Positions 53,132-63,275 are shown, counted from the stretch's first letter. The stretch is DNA of 64,000 nucleotides from Mesorhizobium amorphae (GCF_014843845.1 NZ_JHQS01000036.1:1-64000); one strand, 5' to 3'. Notes: generated by a model not told the origin, from the letters alone. Numbers and translations: made by a program.

Positions 53132-54433
53132 CTAGGACTTCTTGACGCGCGCCGCTTCGTCCTCGGTCAGCTTCATGGCGTCTTCAGGTGACATGGCGCC
53201 GGCCAGCACACCCTGGACGCCGTCGAGGAACTTGTCCGAGATCGCCGGCGGCGTGGCGTGGTCGACATGCATGAAGGTGAAGGAGCCGGACTCCGCCATC
53301 GCCTTGCCGAGCCGCTGTTCCATCTCGCTCAGCCGCGACAGATCGGAATTGACGTTCGACGGGAAAGGCTTGTCGATCTCGAGCTTCTTGCTCATCGCTG
53401 CGTCGGACACCATCCAGTCCAAGAACTCCGCCGCGGCATCCTTGTTCGGGCTGTTCGCATGGATCATGATCGTGTCCTCGGCGAACACCGACATCACCGG
53501 CTTCTTGCCCGGGAAGGCCGGCATCGGGAAGAAGTCCATCGGCACGACGCAGCATTGCGGCTGGTCGCCGCGGAAGCGGCCGAGATTGAACGAGCCCTGA
53601 TACCAGTGCAGGCCGTGGCCCTGCGTCCACGGCACCATGGCAGGCCCGAGATCGATCGAGTTGAACGACGGCTCGAACATCCCGTCCTGGGCCAGTTTCT
53701 GCATTATGGCGGTGACATCGACGGCGCGCGGGTCGGTCCACGGAATGGTGCCGTTGATCAGCCCGTCATAGACGTCCAGCCCATGCTTGTTGACCAGGAT
53801 CGCCGACCACATGAATTGCGAGGGCCACTTCTTCTGGTTGGCCAGCATGAAGGCGGCAAGGCCGGCTTCCTTGCCCTTCTGGGCATTGGCCATGAGTTCG
53901 TCCCAGGTGGTTGGAACCTTGAGCCCGAGCTTCTCGTAGATGTCCTTGCGGTACCAGACCACCGAGGCGCACATCTCCGTCGGCACGAAATGCTTCTTGC
54001 CGTTGTAGACGGACAGCGTGACGCCGGCCGGGTTCAGTTTCTTGTCCCAGCCATACTTTTCGTAATAGGGCGTCAGATCGGCGGAAAAACCGTTGTCGAC
54101 GATCTCCTTGCCGCGTCCGCCTTCCCAGGAATAGAAAAGGTCCGGCGGATTGCTCGAAGACAGTTCGATGGTCTGCTTGGTCTTGTAGGTCTCGCCGTCG
54201 ACGCTGGCGCCGGTAACATGGACGCGGTCGCCGTTCTTCTTGTTCCATTCGTCGATCAGCCAGTTGGCGTAGACCTCGGACGACGGCCACGGCGCCCGGT
54301 AGAAATACCGGAGTTCGGCGGGTGCGGCCCGCGCCATCTTGACCCCTGACGCAGCCGCCACGGCCGTGGCGCCAAGAGCCGCCGAAGCTTTCACGAAGGT
54401 GCGGCGAGACAGTCCGTTCTGCTTGAAGTTCAT
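53132..54433 (-). CDS. CUT1 sugar ABC substrate-binding protein with Tat signal
   Basis: 433 aa from the ATG at 54433 (GGGAGGAACCG upstream). The N-terminus carries a twin-arginine signal (LSRRTFVKAS), then a hydrophobic stretch and an AxA-type site (ARAAPAE). The mature protein is an extracellular solute-binding family 1 fold. The Tat signal implies folding before export, unusual but known for binding proteins in rhizobia. First gene of the CUT1 operon. Confidence 0.9.
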   Translation of the reverse strand: MNFKQNGLSRRTFVKASAALGATAVAAASGVKMARAAPAELRYFYRAPWPSSEVYANWLIDEWNKKNGDRVHVTGASVDGETYKTKQTIELSSSNPPDLFYSWEGGRGKEIVDNGFSADLTPYYEKYGWDKKLNPAGVTLSVYNGKKHFVPTEMCASVVWYRKDIYEKLGLKVPTTWDELMANAQKGKEAGLAAFMLANQKKWPSQFMWSAILVNKHGLDVYDGLINGTIPWTDPRAVDVTAIMQKLAQDGMFEPSFNSIDLGPAMVPWTQGHGLHWYQGSFNLGRFRGDQPQCCVVPMDFFPMPAFPGKKPVMSVFAEDTIMIHANSPNKDAAAEFLDWMVSDAAMSKKLEIDKPFPSNVNSDLSRLSEMEQRLGKAMAESGSFTFMHVDHATPPAISDKFLDGVQGVLAGAMSPEDAMKLTEDEAARVKKS

Positions 54434-54739
54434 CGGTTCCTCCCGTTCGGTTTGACAATTCACAGGCAGCATCAGGCCGCCACGAAGCGCGGGCGCGACG
54501 TGTGCCGGCAAGGGCTGTTGCTGATCCTCCGAAGGCGAATACGGCAGTGCGGTTCTGCATCACCAAATTCGTCACGGAGATTGAATTAATCCAATCGAAG
54601 CGCTTGCGCAAGCGCTTCGATGCACATTTTTCGTCTTTCTGCGCGTGTCATACGGCCTGTCGACATCTATCGCCTGGCAGTGCCCTTCCGTCGCTTTCTC
54701 GATCGCAATTCTTTGGTGTCACGGATGGTCCCGGAACAG
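54434..54739. other. Upstream region of the CUT1 operon
   Basis: No gene was found. It contains the double LacI-type operator, and convergent to it lies the terminator of the hydrolase gene. A promoter must lie here for the binding-protein gene; no confident -35/-10 pair was chosen. Confidence 0.5.
54594..54621. promoter_or_regulatory. 28-bp perfect palindrome, double LacI-type operator
   Basis: Half-site ATCGAAGCGCTTGC is followed by its reverse complement. It contains two copies of the LacI-family core AAGCGCTT, centred 12 bp apart, 161 bases before the binding-protein start and within a less GC-rich region. This is almost certainly the operator for the LacI-type repressor encoded at the end of the operon. 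Confidence 0.8.
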
Positions 54740-54775
54740 AAAAAAAGCCTGGGCGCCGCTTAGACGCCCAGGCTT
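54740..54775 (-). terminator. Intrinsic terminator of the hydrolase gene
   Basis: On the minus strand AAGCCTGGGCG pairs with CGCCCAGGCTT (11 bp) around a 9-base loop, followed by a TTTTTT tract. It lies 20 bases after the hydrolase stop. Confidence 0.88.
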
Positions 54776-54795
54776 CCATGAAGGGTGATGCGGGT

Positions 54796-55491
54796 TCAGT
54801 TCTTGCCGGCGGCAGCCTGCTTGATGAGGCTGGCGATGGCTGCTGGATCGGAGACGTAGACAGCGTGGCTGCCGGGCACTTCCACGGTCGTCGCCTTGGC
54901 GCGGGTCGCCATCTGGCGCTGCGCCGGCGGCGGGATCATCTTGTCGTCGGTGGCGACGAGATACCATGAGGGCTTTGCCTTCCAGGCCGGAGCGGTGACC
55001 TTGCCTTCGAGCGCCGCCACACCCCACGGCACCTGCGAATCCGCCATGAAGGCGGCGAGCGAGGGACGGACATCGGCGGCGAACGAGGCGGCGAACTTCT
55101 CCTTGTCGAGCATCAGGAAGCCGCCGACGGGCGGCAGGATCGGCGGCACCGGCGCTCCGGGCGGCGGGTTGGCGATCAGGCTCGAAACCGATTCTCCGGC
55201 ATCCGGCGCGAAGGCCGCGATATAGACCACAGCCGCCACCTTCGGATCGGTGCCGGCTTCCGACACGACGACGCCGCCATAGGAATGGCCGACCAGGATA
55301 ACATTGCCGGGAGCGGCGGCGATGGCGCGCTTTGTGACAGCGACATCGTCGGCGAGCGAGGTCGTCGGGTTCTGGACGATGGTGACGTCATAGCCGTCCT
55401 TCTTGAGGATCTGGTAGACGCCGTCCCAGCCGGAGCCATCGACGAAGCCGCCATGCACGAGGACGACGGAATTTGCTGCGTTGTTGGACAT
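54796..55491 (-). CDS. Alpha/beta hydrolase
   Basis: 231 aa, with GGGAGAACTC before the ATG. Nucleophile Ser70 is in GHSYGG and the catalytic His is near 216 (GSHAVYVS); an oxyanion LVHGGF motif lies near the start. No signal peptide, so cytoplasmic. It resembles the small esterase group often annotated as signal-peptide-lacking alpha/beta hydrolases. It is divergent from the winged-helix regulator at 55679. The substrate is unknown. Confidence 0.88.
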   Translation of the reverse strand: MSNNAANSVVLVHGGFVDGSGWDGVYQILKKDGYDVTIVQNPTTSLADDVAVTKRAIAAAPGNVILVGHSYGGVVVSEAGTDPKVAAVVYIAAFAPDAGESVSSLIANPPPGAPVPPILPPVGGFLMLDKEKFAASFAADVRPSLAAFMADSQVPWGVAALEGKVTAPAWKAKPSWYLVATDDKMIPPPAQRQMATRAKATTVEVPGSHAVYVSDPAAIASLIKQAAAGKN

Positions 55492-55678
55492 GTGAGTTCT
55501 CCCTTTTCAAAAGCGTTGTTTGCGTTGGTTGCAGGAGGACTATGCGTCAGGGCCGGCGGGCGCGCTTTGAGGCGGCCTTCAGGCCCGCTTGATTTTACCT
55601 TTAGATCGCTTTGATTTTGAGCCCGCGACGCGGCTAGAGTGTTCGGAGTCGCCATTTCCCACGGTCTGGAGCCAGCAT

Positions 55679-57238
55679 TTGCCGTATCATTTCGAGGATT
55701 TCGCTTTGGATGGCGACCGGCGCGAGCTGCGCCGCGGCAATGACCTGATCTCCGTCGAGCCGCAGGTGTTCGACCTGCTGCAATTTCTGATCCGCAATCG
55801 CGAACGGGTGGTCAGCAAGGACGATCTGGTCGACGCGGTCTGGCAGGGCCGCATCGTTTCCGATGCCACGCTCGCCAGCCGCATCAACGCCGCCCGCAAT
55901 GCGCTCCAAGACAGCGGCGAGGAGCAGCGCCTCATCCGCACCATCCTGCGCCGGGGCTTTCGCTTCGTCGGCGCCGTTCGCGAGGAGGCCCAGTCGACGG
56001 AAACGGGGGCGACGGCACCGGCGGAGAAACCGAAGTCTGGCCTGGGCATTCCCGCCCGCCCCTCCATTGCCGTGCTGCCCTTCGTTAACCTGAGCGGCGA
56101 TCCCGAGCAGGATTATTTCGCCGACGGCATGGTCGAGGACATCATCACCGGCCTGTCGCGCATAAGGTGGCTGTTCGTCATCGCGCGAAATTCCTCCTTC
56201 ACCTACAAGGGCCGCGCCGTGGACGTGAAGCAGGTCGGGCACGAACTCGGCGTGCGCTACGTGCTGGAAGGCAGCGTGCGCAAGGTGGGAAGTCGCGTGC
56301 GCATCACCGGCCAGTTGATCGACGCCGAAGACGGCAGCCATTTGTGGGCCGAGCGCTACGACCGCGAGCTGACCGACGTGTTTGCGCTACAGGACGAGAT
56401 CACCATCAGCGTGGTCGCGGCAATAGAACCCAATCTGCGCCGGGCCGAGATCGAACGCGTCAAGCGCCAGCGCCCCGACAGTCTCGACGCCTACGATCTC
56501 CTGCTTCGTGCACTGCCCGATGTCTACACCTTCATGCCGCAGGGTGCAGCCAAGGGGCTGCCGCTGCTGAACCAGGCTTTGGCCATCGAGCCGACCTATG
56601 CCCTTGCCCATGGGTTTGCCGCCTGGGCGCATCAGTCGCTGTTCGTGCGTGGCGGCATGCAGCCGGAGAATCAGGAAAGATCGATCCGCCATGCCCATGC
56701 GGCGATCGAACACGGCGCGGGCGATGCGATGGCGCTCGCTCTGGCCGGGTTCACCATCGGCATCGTTGAGCACGACTGCAGGCTGGCCGACGAGGCGTTT
56801 GCACAAGCTTTGACGCTCAGCGCCTCCTGCGCCTTCGTCTATGCCTTCGGTTGCGTTCCGGTGGCCTATGGCGGCGATGCTGCCCGGGCGATCGACTGGA
56901 GCGAGCAAGCGCTACGACTGAACCCCCTCGACGTCATGAGCTGCGTGCCGCAAGGCATCATCGGATTCGGCAGTTTTCTCACCGGCCGACACGAGCAGGC
57001 CGTCACAGCGGGCCGAAGGGCGGTCGAGATGAACCCCGGCTTCAGCATGCTGCATGGATGGCTGGCGGCACCGCTTGCCAGGCTCGGCCGGTTCGAGGAG
57101 GCAAAAGCCGCGGCCACGCGGCTTTTGTCACTCGACCCGCAGTTCACCATCGGCCGCTGGTCTGCCGCCGTGGGAATTGCACCGGATATCATCGACGACG
57201 TCACTGACGCCATGCGATTGGCGGGATTGCCGGCATAG
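55679..57238 (+). CDS. CadC-like winged-helix / TolB-like / TPR regulator
   Basis: 519 aa from the TTG at 55679 (GGAG upstream), the usual start context for this family; an ATG-like frame 90 bases upstream is less supported. Residues ~5-100 form an OmpR/CadC-type DNA-binding winged helix. Residues ~125-260 match the TolB-like segment of adenylate-cyclase-associated proteins (SIAVLPFVNLSGDPEQDYFADG). TPR helices follow. No membrane helix separates the domains, so it is soluble, unlike CadC. It may regulate the divergent hydrolase gene or other targets. Confidence 0.8.
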   Translation: MPYHFEDFALDGDRRELRRGNDLISVEPQVFDLLQFLIRNRERVVSKDDLVDAVWQGRIVSDATLASRINAARNALQDSGEEQRLIRTILRRGFRFVGAVREEAQSTETGATAPAEKPKSGLGIPARPSIAVLPFVNLSGDPEQDYFADGMVEDIITGLSRIRWLFVIARNSSFTYKGRAVDVKQVGHELGVRYVLEGSVRKVGSRVRITGQLIDAEDGSHLWAERYDRELTDVFALQDEITISVVAAIEPNLRRAEIERVKRQRPDSLDAYDLLLRALPDVYTFMPQGAAKGLPLLNQALAIEPTYALAHGFAAWAHQSLFVRGGMQPENQERSIRHAHAAIEHGAGDAMALALAGFTIGIVEHDCRLADEAFAQALTLSASCAFVYAFGCVPVAYGGDAARAIDWSEQALRLNPLDVMSCVPQGIIGFGSFLTGRHEQAVTAGRRAVEMNPGFSMLHGWLAAPLARLGRFEEAKAAATRLLSLDPQFTIGRWSAAVGIAPDIIDDVTDAMRLAGLPA

Positions 57239-57396
57239 CTGGTAAAGGCGCATGCCCGAACAGCGAACGTCGGTTGCCGGCAAAGTGCTGCGACCCGCGC
57301 CATACGTGACTCCGGCTTCCGATGACGCCTCGCGGCGATCCATGCTATGCGGCCTGAGGTTGTCAAATTTCAACGACCAGCAAATGTCGGTACGCT

Positions 57397-57885
57397 TCAG
57401 TTCGATTTGGCGTCGAATTCGACCTTGCATCGCTGGCCAGCGGGCAAACGGTTGCCGGCATTGGGCAGCATTGTGCGCACGCCGAACGTCCTGCTGGCCG
57501 CGTCCAACACCCGGTCGATCACCTGAACTGTGCCGACATGGACTTCATCGCGCGGCTCGCTGACGGTCACCCGGACGGCGAGGCCGACGCTGAACTTGCT
57601 GTATTCGCTGTCGGCGACGAAGGCTTCGACGCTCAACGGGTCGAGCTGTGCGATCGTGGCCAATTGGCCGTCCTGATCGAGGTACTCGCCGGCATATAGC
57701 TTGCGTTCCATGACAATACCGTCGATCGGACTGACGATAACCTTCTGGCCCAGCACCGTTTTTGCCCGGGCGAGTTCGAGTTCGAGAATGCGCTTGCGCG
57801 TTTCGGCGAGCGCCACTTCGCGCTTGGAGACCTCCATTTGCGCGATCGCTTCCTCAACGGCATCCTTGGAGACGTGATCGAAAAA
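57397..57885 (-). pseudogene. RND efflux adaptor (HlyD/AcrA-type) remnant
   Basis: About 160 codons read as the C-terminal half of an RND periplasmic adaptor: the coiled-coil exit (VSKDAVEEAIAQMEVSKREV), the lipoyl half KVIVSPIDGIVMERKLYAGE and the beta-barrel. The frame stays open upstream to 58107, but that part has no adaptor-like sequence and no start, so the N-terminal half is missing. No RND pump gene is adjacent. It is therefore a truncated relic. Confidence 0.7.
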
Positions 57886-58078
57886 CCGGCAGGCGGAGCG
57901 CCCGAATGGCGCGCCACTCGTTTCACCGCCGCCGCGGAAGCAGGGATCCGCATCGTCCGGTCGCGATGTTCGAGATGTCGCGATCGGCTCAGTTTGCTGT
58001 TCGCGCCCTCCAGGAGCCCAAAGGAAGAAATGGGTTTGGGAGGGTAAAAGGTCGCCGCCGAAGTCAGCGCGGGCTGAG

Positions 58079-58981
58079 CTACCCGAGAGTTTGACTGGCG
58101 AGGGCATAGGTCACCGGTGCAACTGCGCCGCCGACGGCAAAATCGGCGAGGCGTTTGCCCATCGACATGGTGAGCACCGTGTCGAAAACCGGCATTCCGC
58201 TGTGCGACAGAAAGGCGGCGAACTCGCCATTGTCCATGTGGGTGTCGATCCGCAGGAAAGACCCCGAATGGTCGGCCACGTGCGGCCGGACGACCGCCAC
58301 GGCGTCCGCGTCGCGTTCCGCCACGACCGGCCCCACGACATGGCCCCGCCCGAACGACCGACAGAGCGCGAAAGCGCTCAGCGTCTCGCCCTTGAAGAGG
58401 CCATAGCCGGCCGAGTGCGCGAAAAGCTTTTCGATGAGCGCCGCCCGCCTCACGCCAAATCCTGCCGCGTCGAGCGCGATCGCTGCCGGAATATCCCTTG
58501 CGTCCAGACTTCGGACGTCGCCCCGAATATCTGCTGGCCTCCCCATCGCCTCAGTGCGGGCGATGCCCTGGCATTGATAGACGGTCTTTTCCGGCTGGAA
58601 GTCGAGCGAGAGATAGAGCCGTCTTGCCGCGCGCGTTGCATTGAGGCGCAAGTCGCGTCCAGCAACCTTCTCGAAGACCCGCTTCATCAGCCATTGCCCC
58701 GCCCCCAGCGTCTGGAGTCGCGACGAGGTGATGACCATTCCCACGGTGGCGAAATCGGCGCCATGCGCGAACCACATGGCCGAACCGAGAACCCGGCCGA
58801 TGTCATCGAGTGCCACGAACCCCTCTCCCGACTCGCGCAGGAATTGCCAGTCCTCGGCCCGATGCGGCCATCCCACGGACAGAGATAGTGCGTGCAACCG
58901 GTCCAACTCGACGCCTTCGATGTCGCCGATACGCATCGAGAAGGTGTCGATTTTCAAGTTTCCGGACGGCTTCAATTCCAT
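58079..58981 (-). CDS. Two-domain GNAT acetyltransferase (YitH/HdeA type)
   Basis: 300 aa from the ATG at 58981 (AGAGG upstream). The N-terminal GNAT fold covers ~20-150 (acetyl-CoA loop near TLGAGQWLMKRVFE), and the C-terminal part (~175-290) matches the Acetyltransf_18 domain often joined to it. The substrate is unknown; relatives act on small amines. Divergent from argE. Confidence 0.82.
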   Translation of the reverse strand: MELKPSGNLKIDTFSMRIGDIEGVELDRLHALSLSVGWPHRAEDWQFLRESGEGFVALDDIGRVLGSAMWFAHGADFATVGMVITSSRLQTLGAGQWLMKRVFEKVAGRDLRLNATRAARRLYLSLDFQPEKTVYQCQGIARTEAMGRPADIRGDVRSLDARDIPAAIALDAAGFGVRRAALIEKLFAHSAGYGLFKGETLSAFALCRSFGRGHVVGPVVAERDADAVAVVRPHVADHSGSFLRIDTHMDNGEFAAFLSHSGMPVFDTVLTMSMGKRLADFAVGGAVAPVTYALASQTLG

Positions 58982-59222
58982 GCCTCTGAAAGATACCCGC
59001 AAATTGACGGGCGATACGCCGCAGCCGCCCTCTGTCCACCAACGCTAAACAAACACGCCCGTACGATTTGCTCGAAAGCCACGTGCTAACGCAAGATTCA
59101 ACTGAAACATTTCCGCTTTCGGCACGCAATCGCGGGAGAACGCAGACATCCTCTGCGGAAATGTTGCCGCACACAATCGTCGGCATCGATCCCGGCGAAC
59201 CCGAAACGCCTTGAGGGCTGGA

Positions 59223-60347
59223 ATGGACGTCTTCGATATCCTCGACCGTCTCGTCGCCTTTCCATCGGTCGCCGGCAAGCCGAACGGTGACATCGCCGGC
59301 TGGATCGAGACCCAGCTTGCAGAACACGGGACGAAGGTCTCCGTTCTACCAGGGCCGGAAGGCGACCGTTTCAATCTTTTCGCGACGATCGGCCCCGCCG
59401 ATGTCCCGGGCTACATCCTGTCCGGCCACATGGACGTCGTTCCCGCCGGCGAGCCGCAATGGAGTTCGGCTCCTTTCGCGCTGCGCCGGGACGGCGAACG
59501 GCTCTACGGACGCGGCACCACGGACATGAAGGGGTTTCTTGCCGCGGCACTCGCGGCCGTGCCTATGCTTGCGGGACTGCGCCTTGCCAGGCCAATCCAC
59601 CTCGCCTTCTCCTATGACGAGGAGGTGGGCTGCCGCGGCGTGCCGCACCTGATCGCCCACCTTCCCGAACTTTGCGCGAAGCCGCTCGGCGTGATCGTCG
59701 GCGAGCCGAGCGGCATGCGCGCCGTGCGCGGCCACAAGGGCAAGGCAGCCGCCCGCTTGACGATCAACGGGCGCTCCGGCCATTCTTCGCGGCCCGATCT
59801 CGGCCTCAACGCCATCCACGCCATGGCCGGTGCGCTGAGCGCGGCCGTGAGCGAAGCCGAGCGGCTGACGAATGGTCCGTTCGACCCTGCCTTCGAGCCG
59901 GCCTACTCCTCGCTGCAAGCGGGCGTGGTGGCGGGCGGACAGTCGGTCAACATCATCCCCAGCGCCTGCACGCTGGATCTGGAGGCGCGCGCCATTCCAG
60001 GTGTCGACCCGGCCAGCCTGCTCACGCCGGTAAAGGCGCGGGCAGAGGCGCTTGCGGCCGAAGGCTTTCGGATCGAGTGGACGCCGATGAGCGCCTATCC
60101 AGCGCTGTCGCTGCCGGAGGGCGCGGCGCTGACGGCACTGCTGCGCGAGCTGACAGGCGAGGTGCCGCTTGCCGCCGTCAGTTACGGCACGGAGGCCGGA
60201 CTTTACCAGGCCTCCGGGTTCGATGCGATCATCTGCGGCCCCGGCGACATCGGCCGCGCCCACAAGCCGGATGAGTACATTCTCACCAGCGAACTCGCCG
60301 CCTGCCAGCGATTGATCGAGGCGCTGGGCGCCCGCTGCGCTGCTTGA
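59223..60347 (+). CDS. argE: Acetylornithine deacetylase (ArgE family, M20)
   Basis: 374 aa from the ATG at 59223 with GAGGG upstream; a GTG at 59211 is possible. The M20 metal ligands are visible: His69 and Asp71 (GHMDVVP), Asp101 (TTDMKG) and Glu133/134 (YDEEVG). It would hydrolyse N-acetylornithine in arginine synthesis, or a related N-acyl amino acid. In rhizobia several ArgE-like paralogues exist, so the symbol is provisional. It lies 12 bases before ghrA, likely co-transcribed. Confidence 0.8.
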   Translation: MDVFDILDRLVAFPSVAGKPNGDIAGWIETQLAEHGTKVSVLPGPEGDRFNLFATIGPADVPGYILSGHMDVVPAGEPQWSSAPFALRRDGERLYGRGTTDMKGFLAAALAAVPMLAGLRLARPIHLAFSYDEEVGCRGVPHLIAHLPELCAKPLGVIVGEPSGMRAVRGHKGKAAARLTINGRSGHSSRPDLGLNAIHAMAGALSAAVSEAERLTNGPFDPAFEPAYSSLQAGVVAGGQSVNIIPSACTLDLEARAIPGVDPASLLTPVKARAEALAAEGFRIEWTPMSAYPALSLPEGAALTALLRELTGEVPLAAVSYGTEAGLYQASGFDAIICGPGDIGRAHKPDEYILTSELAACQRLIEALGARCAA

Positions 60348-60359
60348 AGGGGAACCGGA

Positions 60360-61280
60360 ATGACATTTCTGTTCAATTCGGATGCGCGGCGCGGGGCGAT
60401 CTTCGCCGATGCCTTCGCGAGGGACCTACCGGACGTCGCCTTCACGATCGATGCCGCGGTCGATCCCGACGCCGTGCGTTATCTGATCAGTTGGACTGTT
60501 CCGGATAATCTCGCCCGCTACGGCAACCTGGAAATCCTGTTTTCCATCGGCGCCGGCGTCGACCAGCTTCGCCTCGATGCGGTGCCTCCGAACGTGAAGA
60601 TCGTGCGTATGATCGAGGAAGGCATCGTACGCATGATGCAGGAATATGTGACGCTAGCCGTGCTCGCGCTGCACCGCAACCTGCCTGCCTATCTGGCGCA
60701 GCAGCGCGCCGGCCAATGGCGCGATATCCCGCAGGCGCAGGCCGAGTCGCGTCGGCTCGGCGTGCTTGGCCTCGGGCAACTCGGCCAGGCCGTCCTCGAC
60801 CGGCTGAAGCCCTTCGGTTTCCCGCTCGCTGGCTGGAGCCGCTTGCCACGGCAGATCGAGGGCGTGACCTGTCATCATGGTGAGCTCGGGCTGGAGGAGA
60901 TGCTCGCGACCTGCAACATATTGATCTGCCTGCTGCCCCTGACCAAGGAGACGCGCGGTTTCCTGGATGCCGGCCTATTTGCGAAACTGCCAAAAGGCGC
61001 GGCGCTCGTCCACACGGGCCGCGGGCCGCAGCTCGACCACGAAGCGCTTGTCGCCGCGCTCGACCGCGGTCACCTCTCGGCGGCGATGATCGACGTCACC
61101 GATCCCGAACCGCTGCCCGCAGGACATCCGTTCTGGTCGCATCCGAAGATCATCCTGACGCCGCATATCGCCAGCGTCACCCAGCCCGCGACCGCCGCGC
61201 GGGCCGTCATCGACAACATCAAGCGTCACCGCGCCGGGCTCGATCCAATCGGGCTCATCGACCGGTCTCTCGGCTATTGA
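60360..61280 (+). CDS. ghrA: Glyoxylate/hydroxypyruvate reductase A-like
   Basis: 306 aa D-2-hydroxyacid dehydrogenase: the NAD motif GLGQLG at 137-142, then the catalytic Arg (HTGRGPQLD), Glu (DVTDPEPLP) and His (TPHIAS). The lack of a long C-terminal domain and the N-terminal LFNSD start fit GhrA rather than SerA. It reduces glyoxylate or hydroxypyruvate. Same operon as argE and the cupin gene. Confidence 0.87.
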   Translation: MTFLFNSDARRGAIFADAFARDLPDVAFTIDAAVDPDAVRYLISWTVPDNLARYGNLEILFSIGAGVDQLRLDAVPPNVKIVRMIEEGIVRMMQEYVTLAVLALHRNLPAYLAQQRAGQWRDIPQAQAESRRLGVLGLGQLGQAVLDRLKPFGFPLAGWSRLPRQIEGVTCHHGELGLEEMLATCNILICLLPLTKETRGFLDAGLFAKLPKGAALVHTGRGPQLDHEALVAALDRGHLSAAMIDVTDPEPLPAGHPFWSHPKIILTPHIASVTQPATAARAVIDNIKRHRAGLDPIGLIDRSLGY

Positions 61281-61287
61281 CGTCCAA

Positions 61288-61656
61288 ATGAAAGGTTATC
61301 CCTTGTCCCTGCTCAAAACCGTCGACACCAATCCAGCCTTCCCGCCACGCGAATCCAAGGCGCTGCCCGAACGACTGATTGCCGGCAACCCCGCGTTCAA
61401 GACCTGGGCGCAGGATGTCGCCAAGTCCGACCTCGTCCACACCGGCGTCTGGGAGGCGACGCCGGGAGAGACGCGCTCGATAAAGGGAGAGACTTTCGAG
61501 TTCTGCCACATCCTCACCGGCGTGATTGAAATCACGCCCGATGGCGGCGACGCGGTGACCTACCGCGCCGGCGACAGCTTCGTGATGAAGCCTGGCTTCA
61601 CCGGTGTTTGGAGGACCATCGAAACGGTGCGCAAGATCTACGTGACCGTAGGGTAA
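61288..61656 (+). CDS. Cupin_3-domain (EutQ-like) protein
   Basis: 122 aa single cupin barrel with the FEFCHILTG and RAGDSFVMKPG motifs (first and second cupin halves); the metal-binding His set is incomplete. Overlaps no other gene and follows ghrA by 7 bases. Role unknown; such proteins often bind small sugar or amino-acid derivatives. Confidence 0.82.
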   Translation: MKGYPLSLLKTVDTNPAFPPRESKALPERLIAGNPAFKTWAQDVAKSDLVHTGVWEATPGETRSIKGETFEFCHILTGVIEITPDGGDAVTYRAGDSFVMKPGFTGVWRTIETVRKIYVTVG

Positions 61657-61801
61657 TGGGGTCCGCCTGAGGTGCCCCGCAACAGATTTTGCCGTCCCTA
61701 ATCGCCAGCACGCAACAATCATCCGCGACTGATCGCCGAACGGTGCACGCTGCGGTCATGCTCGCGCTAGGCTCCTCCAGAATACTGCAAGGTGGTCGCC
61801 C

Positions 61802-63265
61802 ATGAACCTGAGCTTCGATCCGGACGCGGTTCCCCTCCCCATTGGCCATTTCATTGGCGGAGAGCTAATCGCGGCCGAGGGTGCGATCGAGGTGCGCCGA
61901 CCGTCGGATGGCAGGGTGTATGCCGCCTGCCCCGTGGCCGATGTCGATATGGTCGACCGTGCGGTGGAAAGCGCCAAGGCGGCGCTGAAGGCCAGCAACT
62001 GGGGCGGCGTTCGACCGCGCGAGCGCACCCGGGCACTCCAGGCCTGGGCCGACCTGATCGAGGCGGAAGCCGAAACGCTGGCCAGGATCGAGGCGCTGTG
62101 CTCCACCCGGCCCGTAGCTCAGGTCGTTGCCGGCGACATCGCCGTGACCGCCGAGCAGATTCGCTTCTTCGCCGAGTTCGCCGACAAGGAAGGCAGCGAG
62201 CTCGTGCCGACCGACGACACCACTCTGGGCATGATCATGAGCGAGCCCTATGGCGTGGTCGGCGCGATCACGCCCTGGAACTTCCCTGTCTCCATGGCCG
62301 GATGGAAGCTCGGCCCGGCGCTGGCCGCGGGCAACGCGGTGGTGCTGAAGCCGTCGGAAATGACACCCTTCTCGGCTGTCTATATGGCAGGGCTCGCGAT
62401 CAGGGCGGGTCTGCCGGCTGGGCTTGTCAACGTGGTTTTGGGCGACGGTCCAACGACCGGCACGGCGCTGACCGGCCAATCCGAGATCGCCAAGGTCAGC
62501 TTCACCGGCTCGACCCGCGCCGGCTCGGCCATCATGGAGAACGTCGCCCGCACCGGCGTCAAGCCGATGACGTTGGAACTCGGCGGCAAGAGCCCGCAGA
62601 TCGTCTTTGCCGATGCCGATCTGGACAAGACGGCTACAGCGATCGCCGGCAGCGTCACCTTCAATGCCGGCCAAGCCTGCGTGGCCGGCACGCGCCTGAT
62701 CGTCGAGAAAAGCGTGGCCGACAGGCTGACGGCCGCCATTCTGGAGCGGGTGAAGGTGGTGCGGGCAGGCCCGACCTGGGACGAGGCGACGCATTATTCG
62801 CCGATCATCTCGGAACGGCAGCGGGCGCGTGTCGACGGCATCGTGCGCGCCGCGATCGAGGCCGGCGGTGAATGCCTGACCGGCGGCGCCGCCATGGACA
62901 GTCCAGGCTATTTCTACGAGCCGACGCTGATCGCCAATATCGACCAGGCCAATCCTGCAATCATCGAGGAAATCTTCGGCCCGGTCCTGACCGTGCAGAC
63001 CTTCGAGACCGAAGAAGAGGCGCTGGCGCTGTCCAGCCATCCGACCTACGGACTGGCTTCCGGCCTGTTCACCACCGACCTCTCCCGCACCATCCGCTTC
63101 GCGCGCAAGCTCGAAGCGGGCACCGTCTGGGTCAACCGCTACAGCCGCTCGCGCGACCATATCCTGCCGACCGGCGGCTACAAGCGCTCCGGCATCGGCA
63201 AGGACCTCGGCCGCGAGGCCTATCACGCCAACCGCAGGACCAAGAGCGTCCTGATCAGCCTGTGA
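61802..63265 (+). CDS. NAD(P)+-dependent aldehyde dehydrogenase
   Basis: 487 aa with the PWNFP, FTGSTRAGSA, LELGGKSP (general base) and GQACVAGTR (catalytic Cys) motifs. One oddity near residue 100 is CSTRPVAQ where most relatives have an S-x-D-x-G-K-P-like stretch, which may affect substrate choice. It is followed 10 bases later by the tartrate-dehydrogenase-type gene, so the two may share a pathway for a hydroxy-dicarboxylate or sugar-acid aldehyde. It is separated from the cupin gene by 145 bases. Confidence 0.9.
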   Translation: MNLSFDPDAVPLPIGHFIGGELIAAEGAIEVRRPSDGRVYAACPVADVDMVDRAVESAKAALKASNWGGVRPRERTRALQAWADLIEAEAETLARIEALCSTRPVAQVVAGDIAVTAEQIRFFAEFADKEGSELVPTDDTTLGMIMSEPYGVVGAITPWNFPVSMAGWKLGPALAAGNAVVLKPSEMTPFSAVYMAGLAIRAGLPAGLVNVVLGDGPTTGTALTGQSEIAKVSFTGSTRAGSAIMENVARTGVKPMTLELGGKSPQIVFADADLDKTATAIAGSVTFNAGQACVAGTRLIVEKSVADRLTAAILERVKVVRAGPTWDEATHYSPIISERQRARVDGIVRAAIEAGGECLTGGAAMDSPGYFYEPTLIANIDQANPAIIEEIFGPVLTVQTFETEEEALALSSHPTYGLASGLFTTDLSRTIRFARKLEAGTVWVNRYSRSRDHILPTGGYKRSGIGKDLGREAYHANRRTKSVLISL

Positions 63266-63275
63266 AGAGATGCCG

